Assembly (NCBI GenBank): GCA_964011675.1
Contig: CAXGPR010000142.1
Coordinates: forward strand, 1-6,700
Direction: 5' to 3'
Source: GCA-2693325 sp964011675
GTDB lineage: Bacteria; Latescibacterota; UBA2968; UBA8231
Length of the DNA stretch: 6,700 bases
Shown here: piece after piece, positions 6,115-6,700 of the stretch
How the letters are laid out: every line of letters begins with the position of its first letter
Position numbering within the stretch: the stretch's first letter is position 1
Translations under genes and position numbers: made by a program
Notes under the pieces: generated by a model
Seen by the model: the letters and a program-made list of their open reading frames with translations, nothing else
What the model was told of the DNA's origin: nothing
Databases searched by the model: none

Positions 6115-6700
6115 TGAGTTTGCGTTGCTACCTGGGCTGTGCGCTGTGGCTATCCATCGCGCTCAGTTCAGGCGCGCACGCCGCATCTGACTGGCAGTTG
6201 CTGCGCGAAGACGTGCAGCGGCTCTGTAATCCCGCGTCGATTGCCAGGGGTGGTGCCACACTTGGCGTTACGCTCCTAGCCCGTTCGTTCGACACAGACG
6301 TGCAGGGACCATTCAACAATGCGCAGGTTGAGCCGCTGCTCGACATGGGCAATCGGTATTTTGACTCGGTGTACGTTCTGCCGGCTGCCGTTATCCTGCG
6401 TATAGCGGCACTCCGTTGGGGCTCTGATGAGGGGGACGATGCCTCTTCCCATCTTCTGCGCGCGCTCGTTCTGGCCAATGGAATGGTTGCGCCGTTAAAG
6501 GTCGCTGTTGGCCGCGCGCGGCCGGACAAGAGCAACCGCTTTTCATTCCCGTCGGGACACTCTGCTAACGCTTTTGCACTCGCTGCGGTGCTGGGCTATC
6601 ACGGCGGAAAGTATGCAGCCTTAACAGCGTATGCTGTGGCTTCGTTCGTGCCCATGGCTCGCATTCACGCACGGCATCACTATCTGTCCGACGTAGTTGC
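6114..6700 (+). CDS. PAP2-family phosphatase, exported, 3'-partial
   Basis: The ATG at 6114 overlaps the kinase stop as TAATG, a sign of translational coupling; no separate ribosome binding site is needed or seen. The frame stays open to the window end, with 195 residues visible. Residues 1-24 (MSLRCYLGCALWLSIALSSG then AHAA) form a signal peptide or first membrane segment. The three-part PAP2 signature is complete: K129-x6-R136P137, P146-S-G-H149, and R183-x5-H189-x3-D193, where His189 is the expected nucleophile and His149 the expected acid. Membrane segments are likely around 85-101 and 114-130, and downstream of 153. Members remove phosphate from lipid phosphates such as undecaprenyl diphosphate or phosphatidic acid, or from other phosphoesters, on the periplasmic side. 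Which substrate this one uses cannot be told here. Confidence 0.9.
   Translation, partial: MSLRCYLGCALWLSIALSSGAHAASDWQLLREDVQRLCNPASIARGGATLGVTLLARSFDTDVQGPFNNAQVEPLLDMGNRYFDSVYVLPAAVILRIAALRWGSDEGDDASSHLLRALVLANGMVAPLKVAVGRARPDKSNRFSFPSGHSANAFALAAVLGYHGGKYAALTAYAVASFVPMARIHARHHYLSDVV

Noticed and set aside
6128..6535. A 135-codon minus-strand open frame at the right end
   Set aside because: It is antisense to the PAP2 gene, whose full catalytic signature makes the plus strand the coding one.

Overview
This window comes from a bacterium, most likely Gram-negative. It has a small secreted beta-barrel-like protein with a Sec signal peptide, a complete ferrochelatase and a PAP2 phosphatase. 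GC content is uneven: hand counts of a few 60-base blocks gave about 43-50% in the esterase gene and about 67% inside hemH. Two carbohydrate-active-enzyme-like proteins next to housekeeping genes would suit a polysaccharide-degrading lineage such as the PVC/Verrucomicrobiota group, but that placement is a guess.

Left part (1-2304, + strand): the 3' portion of a GH78-like (alpha-L-rhamnosidase-type) protein that runs in from outside the window. A small serine carboxylesterase/phospholipase-family hydrolase follows 10 bases later, probably in the same transcript. The convergent gap after it (2305-2449) holds a 14-bp perfect AT-rich palindrome and a 32-bp perfect inverted repeat with a 6-nt loop. 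The repeat has the form of a bidirectional intrinsic terminator.

Middle part (2450-5284, - strand, read right to left): hemH (ferrochelatase), then a cytosolic sialidase-like/Asp-box beta-propeller protein, then the exported barrel protein. The propeller gene seems to have its own sigma70-type promoter, whose -35 box overlaps the hemH stop codon. The barrel gene has a strong ribosome binding site and a leader hairpin just upstream of it.

Right part (5285-6700, + strand): a 110-bp divergent promoter region with a small palindrome, then a P-loop nucleotide/nucleoside-kinase-like protein. This overlaps by one base (TAATG) a PAP2-family phosphatase with a signal peptide and a complete catalytic signature, cut off by the window end. 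The kinase-like and PAP2 genes look translationally coupled.

I see no tRNA, rRNA, CRISPR array, insertion sequence or phage gene. I do not see a clearly new multi-gene system. The most unusual points are the degenerate active-site region of the GH78-like protein, the orphan Asp-box protein with its own promoter, the very long perfect terminator palindrome, the leader hairpin of the barrel gene, and the coupled kinase/PAP2 pair.
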